This document shows positions 1-6,588 of a DNA stretch of 64,000 nt, piece by piece; position 1 is the stretch's first letter; every line of letters starts with the position of its first letter. Location of the stretch: positions 1 through 64,000 of IMG/VR virus record IMGVR_UViG_3300045973_001103. The stretch is one strand, 5' to 3'. Both the position numbers and the translations under genes were made by a program. This DNA is from a virus. Under the pieces are notes generated by a model. That model was not told the DNA's origin. It was given only the letters and a program-made list of their open reading frames with translations, and made no database searches.

Positions 1-72
1 ATCAAGGTGGCCGGCAGCGGGCTCGAACCGCTCTGGGGCTATCATCCCAGTCCTCCTGCGGACCACGGCCAC
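1..72 (-). other. tRNA-like cloverleaf (possible degenerate tRNA)
   Basis: On the minus strand a 7-bp acceptor-like stem (GTGGCCG with CGGCCAC) encloses a D-arm-like hairpin (GTCC/GGAC), an anticodon-arm-like hairpin (CTGGG/CCCAG whose loop holds T-GAT-A) and a good T arm (AGCGG-TTCGAGC-CCGCT). The span between the acceptor ends is only about 66 nt, there is no variable loop, the anticodon loop has 8 nt and no CCA follows. A normal tRNA has 72 nt here, so this is either a relic, an odd phage tRNA or chance. It touches the window edge, so a tRNA cluster could continue to the left. Confidence 0.25.
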
Positions 73-352
73 AAAATCCATGCTCCATTCCAGGAGCTTG
101 GTACACGCAGGTTACAGTCGTGCTTGTAGTTCGACTAGCCATTTTATTAATGAGCTGGGCCGAAGCTCGTGTTGGTGCTGGCACGTAACCGCCAGGACCG
201 TGACCGGATATCCGGCCATTCGTTTAACCACGTTCGGTTGTCTACTCGCATACCGGAGTACTGATGCCCAAGGCAGTATCCCAACCAGTGGAAGGGACTA
301 CCGGACTCTCGCAATACCGAGCTTGTCTTCAACGGCGCTGTTTCATAAATGG
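73..352. other. gene-free structured stretch
   Basis: No convincing reading frame is present; the 60-100 residue open frames here lack Shine-Dalgarno sites and have improbable compositions. The stretch holds several short inverted repeats, including the 12-bp palindrome CCGGATATCCGG at 203-214 and a stem GGCGCT/AGCGCC on the minus strand around 335-383. I see no second T-arm motif, so a run of normal tRNAs is not supported. Confidence 0.4.
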
Positions 353-400
353 TTACGGGTATGGGTGGCCCATCACTAGCGCCACCCCCACCGCCCGTAT
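353..400 (-). terminator. stem-loop after the small minus-strand gene pair
   Basis: Just downstream of the stop codon at 406 the minus strand can fold TACGGG/CCCGTA and GGGTGGC/GCCACCC into one long hairpin with an internal loop and an 11-nt apical loop. There is no T tract, so intrinsic termination is only suggested by position. Confidence 0.35.
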
Positions 401-405
401 CGGTA

Positions 406-735
406 TCAGGCTTTCTCGGGCTCCGGCACGGGGAGCTTGATGAAGGCGTACGTCACCTTCGTGTCGCCCGTCGCGGTCGCCTCCACCATCTCGTACGCGC
501 CCTTCCCGAACTTCTCCAGCAGGCGCTTCCTCATGTTCGCCTTGAAGTGCTTCGGCATGGCCTTGCCCAGCCCCGCCGAGATATCCTCGGGGGTGGCCAC
601 GTACACCGCGCCCACGTCCAGCGCGGCCAGCTTCACCAGCAGGTCAGCGTAGGCACCCTCGCGGACGCCCTTCGTCTTGACCGTGAACTGCGACTTGAAC
701 TGCTCTGCGGACAGTATCTTCCCGATTATGCTCAT
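406..735 (-). CDS. small basic protein of unknown function, paralogue of the 844-1134 gene
   Basis: A 109-residue protein. The start at 735 is chosen because GGGAGG lies 7 nt upstream; the longer open frame back to 840 has no ribosome site. The N-terminus (IIGKILSAEQF) matches that of the next gene upstream (VIGTVMSAEAF), and both have identical GGGAGG sites, so they look like diverged tandem duplicates. The C-terminal half is Lys/Arg rich and ends in an acidic-proline tail. No family recognised; DNA or RNA binding is only a guess from charge. Confidence 0.7.
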   Translation of the reverse strand: MSIIGKILSAEQFKSQFTVKTKGVREGAYADLLVKLAALDVGAVYVATPEDISAGLGKAMPKHFKANMRKRLLEKFGKGAYEMVEATATGDTKVTYAFIKLPVPEPEKA

Positions 736-843
736 ATCACTACCTCCCTTTGCCAATGACCTCCCAACTAAGACACCCTTGCGGGTGCTGTGGTGGTAAG
801 GATTTATGCGGCAAATTGTCCCGGTATCTCGCCGGGCCATAGC

Positions 844-1134
844 CTATAGCATAGGCAGTCTGCGCGCTAACAGTCCTATGACGTGGAAGCGGAAGACGCG
901 GGGCGCACTGTAGCGCTTGCTTATGCCATGCTCTCCACGCTCATAGGCGTTGTTAAGCATCTTGGCATAGTTATGCTTCGCCGGGGGCCTCTTGTTAGTA
1001 GCCTTAATGCTAGCGATGACAGCCTCCTCCACGCTCTGCGTGGTAACAGCAGGGGCTTTCTTCGGCGGCACTCTAACGAAAGCTTTGGCGAAGGCTTCAG
1101 CAGACATCACTGTACCTATTACCTTACCTATCAT
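844..1134 (-). CDS. small basic protein of unknown function, paralogue of the 406-735 gene
   Basis: A 96-residue basic protein, starting at 1134 with GGGAGG five nt upstream of ATATG. Its first 20 residues resemble those of the downstream gene (shared I-G-x-[IV]-[LM]-S-A-E-x-F pattern). It is the first gene after the repeat-rich block at 1171-1470, so that block may control it. The C-terminus is Arg rich. No function can be assigned. Confidence 0.65.
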   Translation of the reverse strand: MIGKVIGTVMSAEAFAKAFVRVPPKKAPAVTTQSVEEAVIASIKATNKRPPAKHNYAKMLNNAYERGEHGISKRYSAPRVFRFHVIGLLARRLPML

Positions 1135-1170
1135 ATAGCCTCCCAGACTATCTACTAACTAATGCTTGCT

Positions 1171-1384
1171 TGCTACACTATAAGGCAACCGCCTATGTTG
1201 TTAGTAACTATCTACTAACTGCTAATGCTTGCTACACTATAGGGCAACCGCCTTACCTGTTAGTAACTACCTATAGCCTATAGGCTAGCGGGCCTATGCC
1301 CCTATAGCCTATGCCCCTATGGGCTAGCGGGCTAGCCACTAGCCACGCTACATAGTAAGGCAACCGCCTAACTTGTTAGTAACT
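1171..1384. repeat. three iteron-like direct repeats of about 38 bp
   Basis: Copies at 1171-1209, 1230-1268 and 1347-1384 share GCTACA, then AGGCAACCGCCT (itself a dyad AGGC/GCCT) and then the perfect dyad GTTAGTAAC. The first two copies are 59-60 bp apart and also share the preceding TCTACTAACT. The order and spacing of the two dyads are kept in all three, which points to a protein-binding array rather than random duplication. Confidence 0.7.
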
Positions 1385-1397
1385 CAGCCGCCCGCCG

Positions 1398-1460
1398 CAT
1401 TAAATATTTTTATTTTTATTTTTTTATAAATTTTAAATAATAAAATAATTATAAGAAATA
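1398..1460. other. A/T tract, candidate unwinding element
   Basis: Roughly 60 bp of almost pure A and T in an otherwise GC-rich genome, placed 14 bp after the third iteron-like repeat. The position suits a DNA-unwinding element; this is inference from arrangement only. Confidence 0.4.
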
Positions 1461-2233
1461 ACCGCAGCGTAGCGCCCAGGCGCCTGGGGGGTCCCCTCGA
1501 ATTACCGCACAATTTTTTACCCACTTTTCCGACTACTCCGCCCGCCTATGAGACCCGCCACCACCCAGTCTACTACACTCCCTACTACCCCGCCTATCGC
1601 TTCCGTAACCCCGCCGTGGGCCCCGCGCACCTAGTAGGCAGCCCGGTGGCGTCCCGACGCCACCCCTCACTAGTCCGAGAAGATCGCCCCGTACGTGACG
1701 CCATGGCCTGGGGAGATCCCCGGGGAGCCGGCGGCCGCGCCGGCTGGGAGTAGTCACCGGCCCCGCGCCGGCCCGCCGGCGCTTAAGCCCGGATCTTGGG
1801 GACAGTATACCCGTTAGGGCCTAAAACACCCCAAAATGACCCTTTTTCACGAAAAAAGACCCTAAAATAGCTGTTTTTTCACGTTTTTAGGCGATAATAT
1901 ACCCTGCGGGGTATACCCGCGAAGATCCTATCAGCTACGCAAAATAACCCTTATTTATACTTATATACGCGTTACGCGCTTACGCGGGCGCGTATTCGCA
2001 CGCGCGCGAGGGAATTACTGGACCTCGGTACTAGAAACGCTTCTGTTTTTCTGGGAATAGCACGTTATAAACATAACCTTATAGATATTATAATTACATT
2101 CGGTTTTGGAACGGCTAGTACCCGCCGTTCCGGCCGCGGGAGACCTAGTGCCCTTTTCAAAATTTCGCTACTAGAAACTGATCTGTCCGCCCGCGTAGTT
2201 GGCTATAACTATATTATATGACATTACAATCAG

Positions 2234-2256
2234 AAGGCCGGGTTTCCCCGGCCCTC
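2234..2256 (-). terminator. intrinsic terminator of the radical-SAM operon
   Basis: A perfect 7-bp stem GGCCGGG/CCCGGCC with a 4-nt loop (GAAA on the minus strand) lies 27 nt beyond the last stop codon of the minus operon and is followed on that strand by TTCTGATTG. The T run is short, but the position at an operon end is convincing. Confidence 0.6.
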
Positions 2257-2282
2257 TAAGTGACTGATTGTCTAGTAGCTAG

Positions 2283-2909
2283 TTACCTGGTTGGTTTATT
2301 TTTCGGACGGAGACTTGGTGGGAGATCGGCGGAGTTAATCCACACGCCCTCGGCTACCTCGATCTCCATGGCCCTGCTGGGCTCCGGATGGGATACCGGC
2401 TCCGCCGGCTCTACGGCCTTGTCGATTATTTTCAGGCCCTCAAGAAACGTAGGTTCCTTGGTGACGAGCTTAGTGGGCGCCTGCGTACCCGCCGCGATCT
2501 GCCGGAACTGTGACATCCACGCCGGCCCCATGAGCCGGCTGATCAAGCTGGCCGGGATCTCGGCCTTGGTTATGGCCCGATCCTGGGACACCGGGGCGCA
2601 GACATGCTGCTCCAGGAACGTGAGGATCTCCGAGATCATCGGCTGCGGCAGGGGAAAATCGGGGCTGGTCCACTCCTCGTACAGGACCCCAGCTTCGCGG
2701 GTATACTTCATCACCAGGCGCAAAGTCATCGTTGTATGTATAAAACCCTCGTTGTCGCACGCGGTGATCGTGAGCATCATCACGGAGCCCCGGGGCATGG
2801 GAGCCTCACCAGCCGGCTTCGGAGCCCACCACGGGCAGGATTGGGGCCCTCCGCCCTTGTTTAAATGTACGCACGCAATGCCCGGGTTACAGTTTGCGCA
2901 ATCGCTCAT
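2283..2909 (-). CDS. protein of unknown function with N-terminal Cys cluster
   Basis: A 208-residue protein, last gene of the minus operon. The start at 2909 has GGAGG seven nt upstream and overlaps the previous gene by 23 bases; a longer frame to 3017 is only its shadow. Residues 4-24 hold four Cys (C-x2-C-x5-C and a later C) that could bind zinc. The middle and C-terminal parts show no family I recognise; the C-terminus is Pro rich. It is followed directly by the hairpin at 2234-2256. Confidence 0.75.
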   Translation of the reverse strand: MSDCANCNPGIACVHLNKGGGPQSCPWWAPKPAGEAPMPRGSVMMLTITACDNEGFIHTTMTLRLVMKYTREAGVLYEEWTSPDFPLPQPMISEILTFLEQHVCAPVSQDRAITKAEIPASLISRLMGPAWMSQFRQIAAGTQAPTKLVTKEPTFLEGLKIIDKAVEPAEPVSHPEPSRAMEIEVAEGVWINSADLPPSLRPKNKPTR

Positions 2910-3132
2910 AAACCGCCTCCATGGTCGAAATCTGCTTCCCGAGGCAGCGGCCCCACACCTGGTAGCTTCTGGCCTCCCTGGGGGTCTTGGCCTCCATCTG
3001 GTGGATAAGGGCCTCATAGCGCATCCGCTGAAGATTAGGCATCGTCATGGCGTAACGGACCCGGAAGGTAGCCTGCCAGCTCCCACCCAGCCGGTTCTCA
3101 TCGCAGATCTTGTTGAAGGCTTCTTCACTCAT
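2887..3132 (-). CDS. small protein of unknown function
   Basis: An 81-residue, mainly helical-looking, charged protein within the minus operon. It overlaps the gene on each side, consistent with translational coupling. No motif recognised. Confidence 0.65.
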   Translation of the reverse strand: MSEEAFNKICDENRLGGSWQATFRVRYAMTMPNLQRMRYEALIHQMEAKTPREARSYQVWGRCLGKQISTMEAVYERLRKL

Positions 3133-3337
3133 AAAAAGCGCAGTGCACCTCGCGGTGGACCCCCATCATCGAGCACTCTGTGAACCGGCAGCGCAGACAA
3201 TGCCGGATCGGCTTCATCCAGAACTGCATGTCCTGCTTGCTGCACACCTCGTAAGTGTGCCCGGGATTCCCGGTCGCACCGGTTACCGCGCCATTGCCGG
3301 CGGGGCTGCCCAGGGTAGGTTGCGTTGGGTCTGTCAT
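3125..3337 (-). CDS. small Cys-containing protein of unknown function
   Basis: A 70-residue protein with a Gly/Pro-rich N-terminal third and a C-x2-C-type cluster (CLRC followed by further Cys) in the second half, suggesting a small zinc site. Its ATG overlaps the stop of the gene before it as ATGA. Confidence 0.6.
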   Translation of the reverse strand: MTDPTQPTLGSPAGNGAVTGATGNPGHTYEVCSKQDMQFWMKPIRHCLRCRFTECSMMGVHREVHCAFYE

Positions 3338-3531
3338 TGGTCTGCTCCTTCGAACATGTATTTTAATTTTGCGCGGCGGTTGCGCGCGGTCTCAATAATA
3401 TCCTCGTAGCCAATGGTCGATTCGCAGGTGAAGCCGCAGTGCGGCACATCGCCAGGCTCGGGCACGTATGTGGCGCCGGGGCATTTATTGCACATGTCCC
3501 GCATCTCCTTGAGGGCTTCCTCAGCGGTCAT
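3334..3531 (-). CDS. small putative zinc-binding protein
   Basis: A 65-residue protein with a C-x2-C pair (CNKC) near residue 15 and a second pair (CGFTC) near residue 33, a plausible four-Cys zinc site, followed by a basic helix. It ends in GADQ, a tail also seen (AADQ) on the gene at 3749, where the same DNA forms the ATGA junction. Confidence 0.6.
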   Translation of the reverse strand: MTAEEALKEMRDMCNKCPGATYVPEPGDVPHCGFTCESTIGYEDIIETARNRRAKLKYMFEGADQ

Positions 3532-3752
3532 AAATCCGGCGCCCCAAGATCCTTGGACATCCGAGCGTACTGAATCGCCTTGCGGATAAACCGCAGCTTA
3601 CCTTTCTGGTCTTCTGGGAGGCAGGCGAGCGCCGCGGTGATATTGTTCTTCCAGCCCCAGTACAGGTACGGCTGCCGTCCCAGGCGGAAAACCACGGGCG
3701 GCCGCGGCGCGTCATGCCAGGGTATGCCCTCCGGCTGGTTGACCCATTTCAT
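3528..3752 (-). CDS. small aromatic-rich protein of unknown function
   Basis: A 74-residue protein. The start at 3752 is chosen because it makes the 4-base ATGA overlap used throughout this operon; an upstream in-frame start would overlap the previous gene by 70 bases. It has a Trp/Tyr-rich middle (YLYWGW) and a basic C-terminal helix. Function unknown. Confidence 0.6.
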   Translation of the reverse strand: MKWVNQPEGIPWHDAPRPPVVFRLGRQPYLYWGWKNNITAALACLPEDQKGKLRFIRKAIQYARMSKDLGAPDL

Positions 3753-3952
3753 TGATCGGCCGCCTCGATATCTCTCATTATACGCCGGTACATCCGGCCC
3801 AGCTTGATCCACTTCTGGCATTCCCGGCTGTCGTCTTTACTGTCGATGGCCTTGCTGACCGCCTCGCAGAACTTGGCCTCGAGGACGGGCCGCAGCATGG
3901 CGTTCCCTAGCCGGCGGCCGGATTCCCGTGAAGGTGGTGGGAGGATGTTCAT
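3749..3952 (-). CDS. small protein of unknown function
   Basis: A 67-residue, charged, probably helical protein with two isolated Cys. ATGA overlaps link it to both neighbours. No family recognised. Confidence 0.6.
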   Translation of the reverse strand: MNILPPPSRESGRRLGNAMLRPVLEAKFCEAVSKAIDSKDDSRECQKWIKLGRMYRRIMRDIEAADQ

Positions 3953-4314
3953 GGTTTCTTCCTGCAGTGGGTGTCGTAATCTTCGCAGATCGTGTGACCG
4001 TTAAGCAAGCGTATGTGGTTACATCCGTTGTGGTACTCCGGGCAATATGGCTGCATCCCGGCCGGGTTCTGACAGTACGCCCGGTTGGTACAGTGTTCCG
4101 CGGAGCACGCCCGGCACGTCTTCCCGCAGTTCCCGCAGGTGCCCGGTGGCATGCCGTTGGCCTTGCGCACACCGTCGGAATCCCGGTAATAGCTGCAGTG
4201 GACCAGCTCCTGGGGATTACCGGATAAGTCGCATTCCGGATTGCGGCAGCTGTAGCAATGGCAGATCGGTATCCCCGCGCGTAAACCCATCTGTGTGTCG
4301 CAGTATAATTTCAT
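3949..4314 (-). CDS. very Cys-rich small protein, probably multi-zinc
   Basis: A 121-residue protein with about 18 Cys plus several His, arranged in repeated C-x2-C pairs (for example CHCYSC, CGNCGKTC, CRAC). This density suits two or three zinc fingers or ribbons, or an Fe-S protein; the operon's first gene is an Fe-S enzyme. ATGA overlaps on both sides. Confidence 0.7.
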   Translation of the reverse strand: MKLYCDTQMGLRAGIPICHCYSCRNPECDLSGNPQELVHCSYYRDSDGVRKANGMPPGTCGNCGKTCRACSAEHCTNRAYCQNPAGMQPYCPEYHNGCNHIRLLNGHTICEDYDTHCRKKP

Positions 4315-4649
4315 CTGTCAGGCTCCTTGAGTTTGTTAACAATCGGCACCTGGGCCGGCGGATAATATTGCCAGCGGACCGCGTGCATGTACCCGGGGAT
4401 TCCGCCCTGGTACATGGTGCCGCCAACTGGCTCATGCAGCGCGGCGCCAATCCCGTCCACCCAGTAGCTGATCCACGCGCCGCCGGCCCAGCGGCGATAC
4501 CACTCGTGGTCGTGGAAGATCATGTCGAGCTTTTCGCGGAACCAGTGGCGCTCGTACGCGTGGCAATGAAGGATCTGTCCCGGGACCGAGTTACAAATAT
4601 CGGTGCGCGTACAGCGGTGGCAGTACAAGATCTTAGTTTTCGGCGTCAT
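4311..4649 (-). CDS. small Cys/His/Trp protein, paralogue of the 4646-4954 gene
   Basis: A 112-residue protein with an N-terminal C-x2-C-x5-C cluster followed by a region rich in His, Trp and Tyr. The segments CHRCTRTDIC and WYRRWAGGAWI align with CRGCEKLDYC and WYRKFCGGEWI of the neighbouring gene, so the two are diverged copies. It ends in KLKEPDR, the shared C-terminal tail of this operon. Function unknown. Confidence 0.65.
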   Translation of the reverse strand: MTPKTKILYCHRCTRTDICNSVPGQILHCHAYERHWFREKLDMIFHDHEWYRRWAGGAWISYWVDGIGAALHEPVGGTMYQGGIPGYMHAVRWQYYPPAQVPIVNKLKEPDR

Positions 4650-4954
4650 CTGTCAGGGTCCTTCAGCATATTCGCCGGCTTCCGCGCCGGGCGCCAGTAC
4701 TCCCGGTCCTTCACCCAGATATTCCCGGTGATGAACACCACGGTCTGCAGGCCCCAGCGCAGCCCGGTCGGCGGCCCGACCATCTGGTGGCAGTTGTACT
4801 GGATCCACTCCCCGCCGCAAAATTTTCTATACCACTGCCGGTGCGCCAGCATGCGGTCGAGGATAACCATGTACCAAACCCGCTTGTACCCGCTACAGGG
4901 CGGCCCGGCGCAGTAGTCCAGCTTCTCGCAGCCGCGACACCAGTGGAAGCTCAT
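4646..4954 (-). CDS. small Cys/Trp protein, paralogue of the 4311-4649 gene
   Basis: A 102-residue protein with C-x2-C and further Cys in the first 20 residues and conserved Trp-Tyr-Arg and Gly-Gly positions shared with its downstream paralogue. The end MLKDPDR is encoded by a sequence that also supplies the AAGGA ribosome site and the start of the next gene. Confidence 0.65.
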   Translation of the reverse strand: MSFHWCRGCEKLDYCAGPPCSGYKRVWYMVILDRMLAHRQWYRKFCGGEWIQYNCHQMVGPPTGLRWGLQTVVFITGNIWVKDREYWRPARKPANMLKDPDR

Positions 4955-5235
4955 CGGTCAGGGTCCTGTAGCTTGTCGACATACGCCTGGGCCGGCTTCA
5001 GCTTATCCACCCACTGGTCCATGAACGTCCGCGCGCAGGTGTTGGAGAAATCATGCAGCTGATCCCGCGTCAGGCTCTTGGGCACCCAGGAGCGGTTTCG
5101 GCACTCGTCGAAGATGATCATGCCGATGCTGGCCTGGTAACTCCAGTACCAGGACCCCGGCCGCTTATCCCGGCGGAGCTGCCAGCGGACCCAGCTGACG
5201 GCCCAGTACGTGATGTTGCCTATGATCCATTTCAT
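4951..5235 (-). CDS. small Trp-rich protein of unknown function
   Basis: A 94-residue protein whose first 40 residues contain many Trp and Tyr mixed with basic residues. A short hydrophobic start could be membrane associated, but no clean 20-residue membrane span is present. The end KLQDPDR is shared with neighbours. Confidence 0.6.
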   Translation of the reverse strand: MKWIIGNITYWAVSWVRWQLRRDKRPGSWYWSYQASIGMIIFDECRNRSWVPKSLTRDQLHDFSNTCARTFMDQWVDKLKPAQAYVDKLQDPDR

Positions 5236-5381
5236 CTGTCCGGACCCCAGAGCATGTTGTACTGCGGCCGCCGCAAAATTTGCTCAACGCCCCACAGCTG
5301 CTTGACGCAGTAAATCACCACGCCAGTCCCGCCAACTGCGAAGAAGATCGCTTCCGTCAAATTAGGTACAGGGCTCATCAT
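5232..5381 (-). CDS. 49-residue predicted membrane protein
   Basis: Too short for a usual gene caller but bounded on both sides by the same junctions as its neighbours: its first ATG forms ATGA with the stop of the preceding gene and its end NMLWGPDR joins the next start. It reads MMSPVPNL, then one hydrophobic segment (AIFFAVGGTGVVIYCV) and a basic tail (LRRPQ), a typical single-span membrane protein with a cytoplasmic basic end. Function unknown. Confidence 0.6.
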   Translation of the reverse strand: MMSPVPNLTEAIFFAVGGTGVVIYCVKQLWGVEQILRRPQYNMLWGPDR

Positions 5382-5593
5382 TCCTGGTCCCGCTCTTCCG
5401 CAGGCACCGTCAGGTCCAGGGGCGGGCCCACGATCCAGTTCTTACATCCGGCCGGGATGAGCGTGAGCGGAACCACCCGCGCTTTTTCTTCGAGGCCTTT
5501 TGAGATCCACCAGCCGCACGCGGTTGGGAACACGTCCGTACCGGCGGGGCGATTATGGAAGCAGGTCCAGCAGCAGGGGTGTGTATCGCTCAT
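5378..5593 (-). CDS. small Cys-containing protein of unknown function
   Basis: A 71-residue protein with an N-terminal CCWTC cluster and two later Cys, possibly a zinc or Fe-S ligand set. It directly follows the radical SAM gene with an ATGA overlap, so the two are co-translated. No family recognised. Confidence 0.6.
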   Translation of the reverse strand: MSDTHPCCWTCFHNRPAGTDVFPTACGWWISKGLEEKARVVPLTLIPAGCKNWIVGPPLDLTVPAEERDQE

Positions 5594-6444
5594 CTGTCAG
5601 GGTCCCGCAGCTTGTTGGGGCGGTGGTCTGCCACGCGCATGTGCGCTTTCATCTTGGGCGGCCGGCACCACATGTTCTGGAACTTCTTCCAGGCTTTATC
5701 GTACTCCACCGGTGGGTCGGACTTATACAGCTGTGCGAAGGGCAGGCAGCCGGCGCGGTACAGGGCCTGAAGACGGTTCTCCTCCTCGACCACGTTCTTG
5801 CCTATGATCACGTAGCAGCGGATCTTCCACCGGGGAAAGCCGAATGCGGCCAGGCGCTGAATAGCCACCGCGGTGGTCGTGTAGTCTGCCGGCCGGTCGC
5901 AGGCCAGCCAGATCTCAGCTATACGCTTGCGGATCTTGGCCAGGTCGGCTACCCTGGACTGGGTGAGGCGGCGCGACTCTATCCCGCCCCGCAGGCATAT
6001 CTGCCGCTGGGTCGCCAGCATCGCCATGACCTTACCCCAGTGCTTATCGGACGCCGCCATCAGGTTGTTGTCCTGGATGACGTTGCCCGGCACGATCTCG
6101 GGCAGCTCCCGGAACTTACCCTCAATGCGCGGGACGAAGCAGTAGGAGCAGGCGTTGGGGCAGCCACGGGAAGTGAACACGATCCCGGGGCGCATGTACC
6201 GGCCGGGAATGAAATCGTCCGCGGCCGACAGGAATGCTGGTCCCCCGATCTTCACCACCTGGGCGCGGGTCAGCCAAGCCTTGGCCAATTCATGGGCGCG
6301 GTCCCGGTCCCAGGTGAAAGTGCACGATACATGAACCTCGTCGTAGAACGGGGTGGCCGGGGTGGGCTTATCGAAGTAGGCGTGCTCATCAGTGGGGCAG
6401 TAGGAAGTCTTGCGCGCGAAAACCCGGGCGAGAGGTGTGGGCAT
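5590..6444 (-). CDS. radical SAM enzyme
   Basis: A 284-residue protein. The Cys triplet C-x3-C-x2-C (RGCPNACSYC, residues 95-102) is the signature that binds the 4Fe-4S cluster and S-adenosylmethionine; a Gly-Gly segment (KIGGPAF) lies before it. Proteins of this kind with a conserved VHVSCTF start occur in phages, but the substrate is unknown. The start at 6444 is chosen because a perfect promoter at 6452-6480 places the transcript start at or one base before this ATG; an in-frame TTG at 6480 overlaps the -35 box and cannot be transcribed from it. It heads an operon of small Cys-rich genes and carries the KLRDPDR tail. Confidence 0.85.
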   Translation of the reverse strand: MPTPLARVFARKTSYCPTDEHAYFDKPTPATPFYDEVHVSCTFTWDRDRAHELAKAWLTRAQVVKIGGPAFLSAADDFIPGRYMRPGIVFTSRGCPNACSYCFVPRIEGKFRELPEIVPGNVIQDNNLMAASDKHWGKVMAMLATQRQICLRGGIESRRLTQSRVADLAKIRKRIAEIWLACDRPADYTTTAVAIQRLAAFGFPRWKIRCYVIIGKNVVEEENRLQALYRAGCLPFAQLYKSDPPVEYDKAWKKFQNMWCRPPKMKAHMRVADHRPNKLRDPDR

Positions 6445-6451
6445 GTCGACC

Positions 6452-6480
6452 ATTGTATCAAACTGGGCCGGGTCTGTCAA
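6452..6480 (-). promoter_or_regulatory. sigma-70 promoter of the radical-SAM operon
   Basis: On the minus strand TTGACA (6480-6475), a 17-bp spacer and TACAAT (6457-6452), with TG in the extended -10 position (TGATACAAT). Predicted transcript start is 6445-6444, on the ATG itself, so the mRNA is probably leaderless. Confidence 0.85.
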
Positions 6481-6501
6481 GCGAGGCCATGTGTCAGTTC
6501 A

Positions 6502-6524
6502 TATCAATTTGTGTGAAATTGATA
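6502..6524. promoter_or_regulatory. palindromic operator candidate 1
   Basis: A perfect 9-bp inverted repeat TATCAATTT-GTGTG-AAATTGATA, 22 bp upstream of the -35 box of the minus-strand promoter. Its partner at 6566-6588 has the same arm design and spacer length. Confidence 0.55.
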
Positions 6525-6565
6525 CATCAACCTGGGCCGGCAAGCCCGGGGCATGTACTAATTGG

Positions 6566-6588
6566 TACTAATTTCCCCCAAATTAGTA
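6566..6588. promoter_or_regulatory. palindromic operator candidate 2
   Basis: A perfect 9-bp inverted repeat TACTAATTT-CCCCC-AAATTAGTA. Its centre is 64 bp from that of the first palindrome, close to six helical turns, which would suit cooperative binding of a dimeric repressor. Confidence 0.55.

Larger units (their letters stand above)
1135..2233. other. long gene-free block: possible origin or control locus
   Basis: About 1.1 kb with no believable gene; a 74-residue Arg/Gly frame at 1533-1757 looks like a GC-rich artefact. In order it holds three iteron-like repeats (1171-1384), a patch of CTATAGCC/CTATGCCC/GCTAGCGGG short repeats (1270-1340), a run of almost pure A/T (1398-1460), the palindrome CCCAGGCGCCTGGG near 1476, a hairpin ATACCC-TGCG-GGGTAT near 1908, a CG-rich ACGCG patch near 1966-2010, and a direct repeat TACTAGAAAC (about 2031 and 2168). 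Iterons plus an A/T tract is the arrangement of many replication origins, but it could equally be a regulatory region for the gene at 1134. Confidence 0.45.

Noticed and set aside
80-379. Plus-strand frame over the left-edge structured region.
   Set aside because: It has no ribosome site and runs through the tRNA-like region and several palindromes.
1171-1384. Evenly spaced repeats considered as a CRISPR array.
   Set aside because: Only three copies, unequal spacing, partly conserved spacers and no cas genes.
1533-1757. 74-residue Arg/Gly-rich minus-strand frame in the gene-free block.
   Set aside because: No ribosome site and a composition typical of GC-rich non-coding sequence.
2738-2760. 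GTATAAA on the plus strand within the 2283-2909 gene.
   Set aside because: No -10 box at the fixed 4-bp distance; strand and context do not fit.
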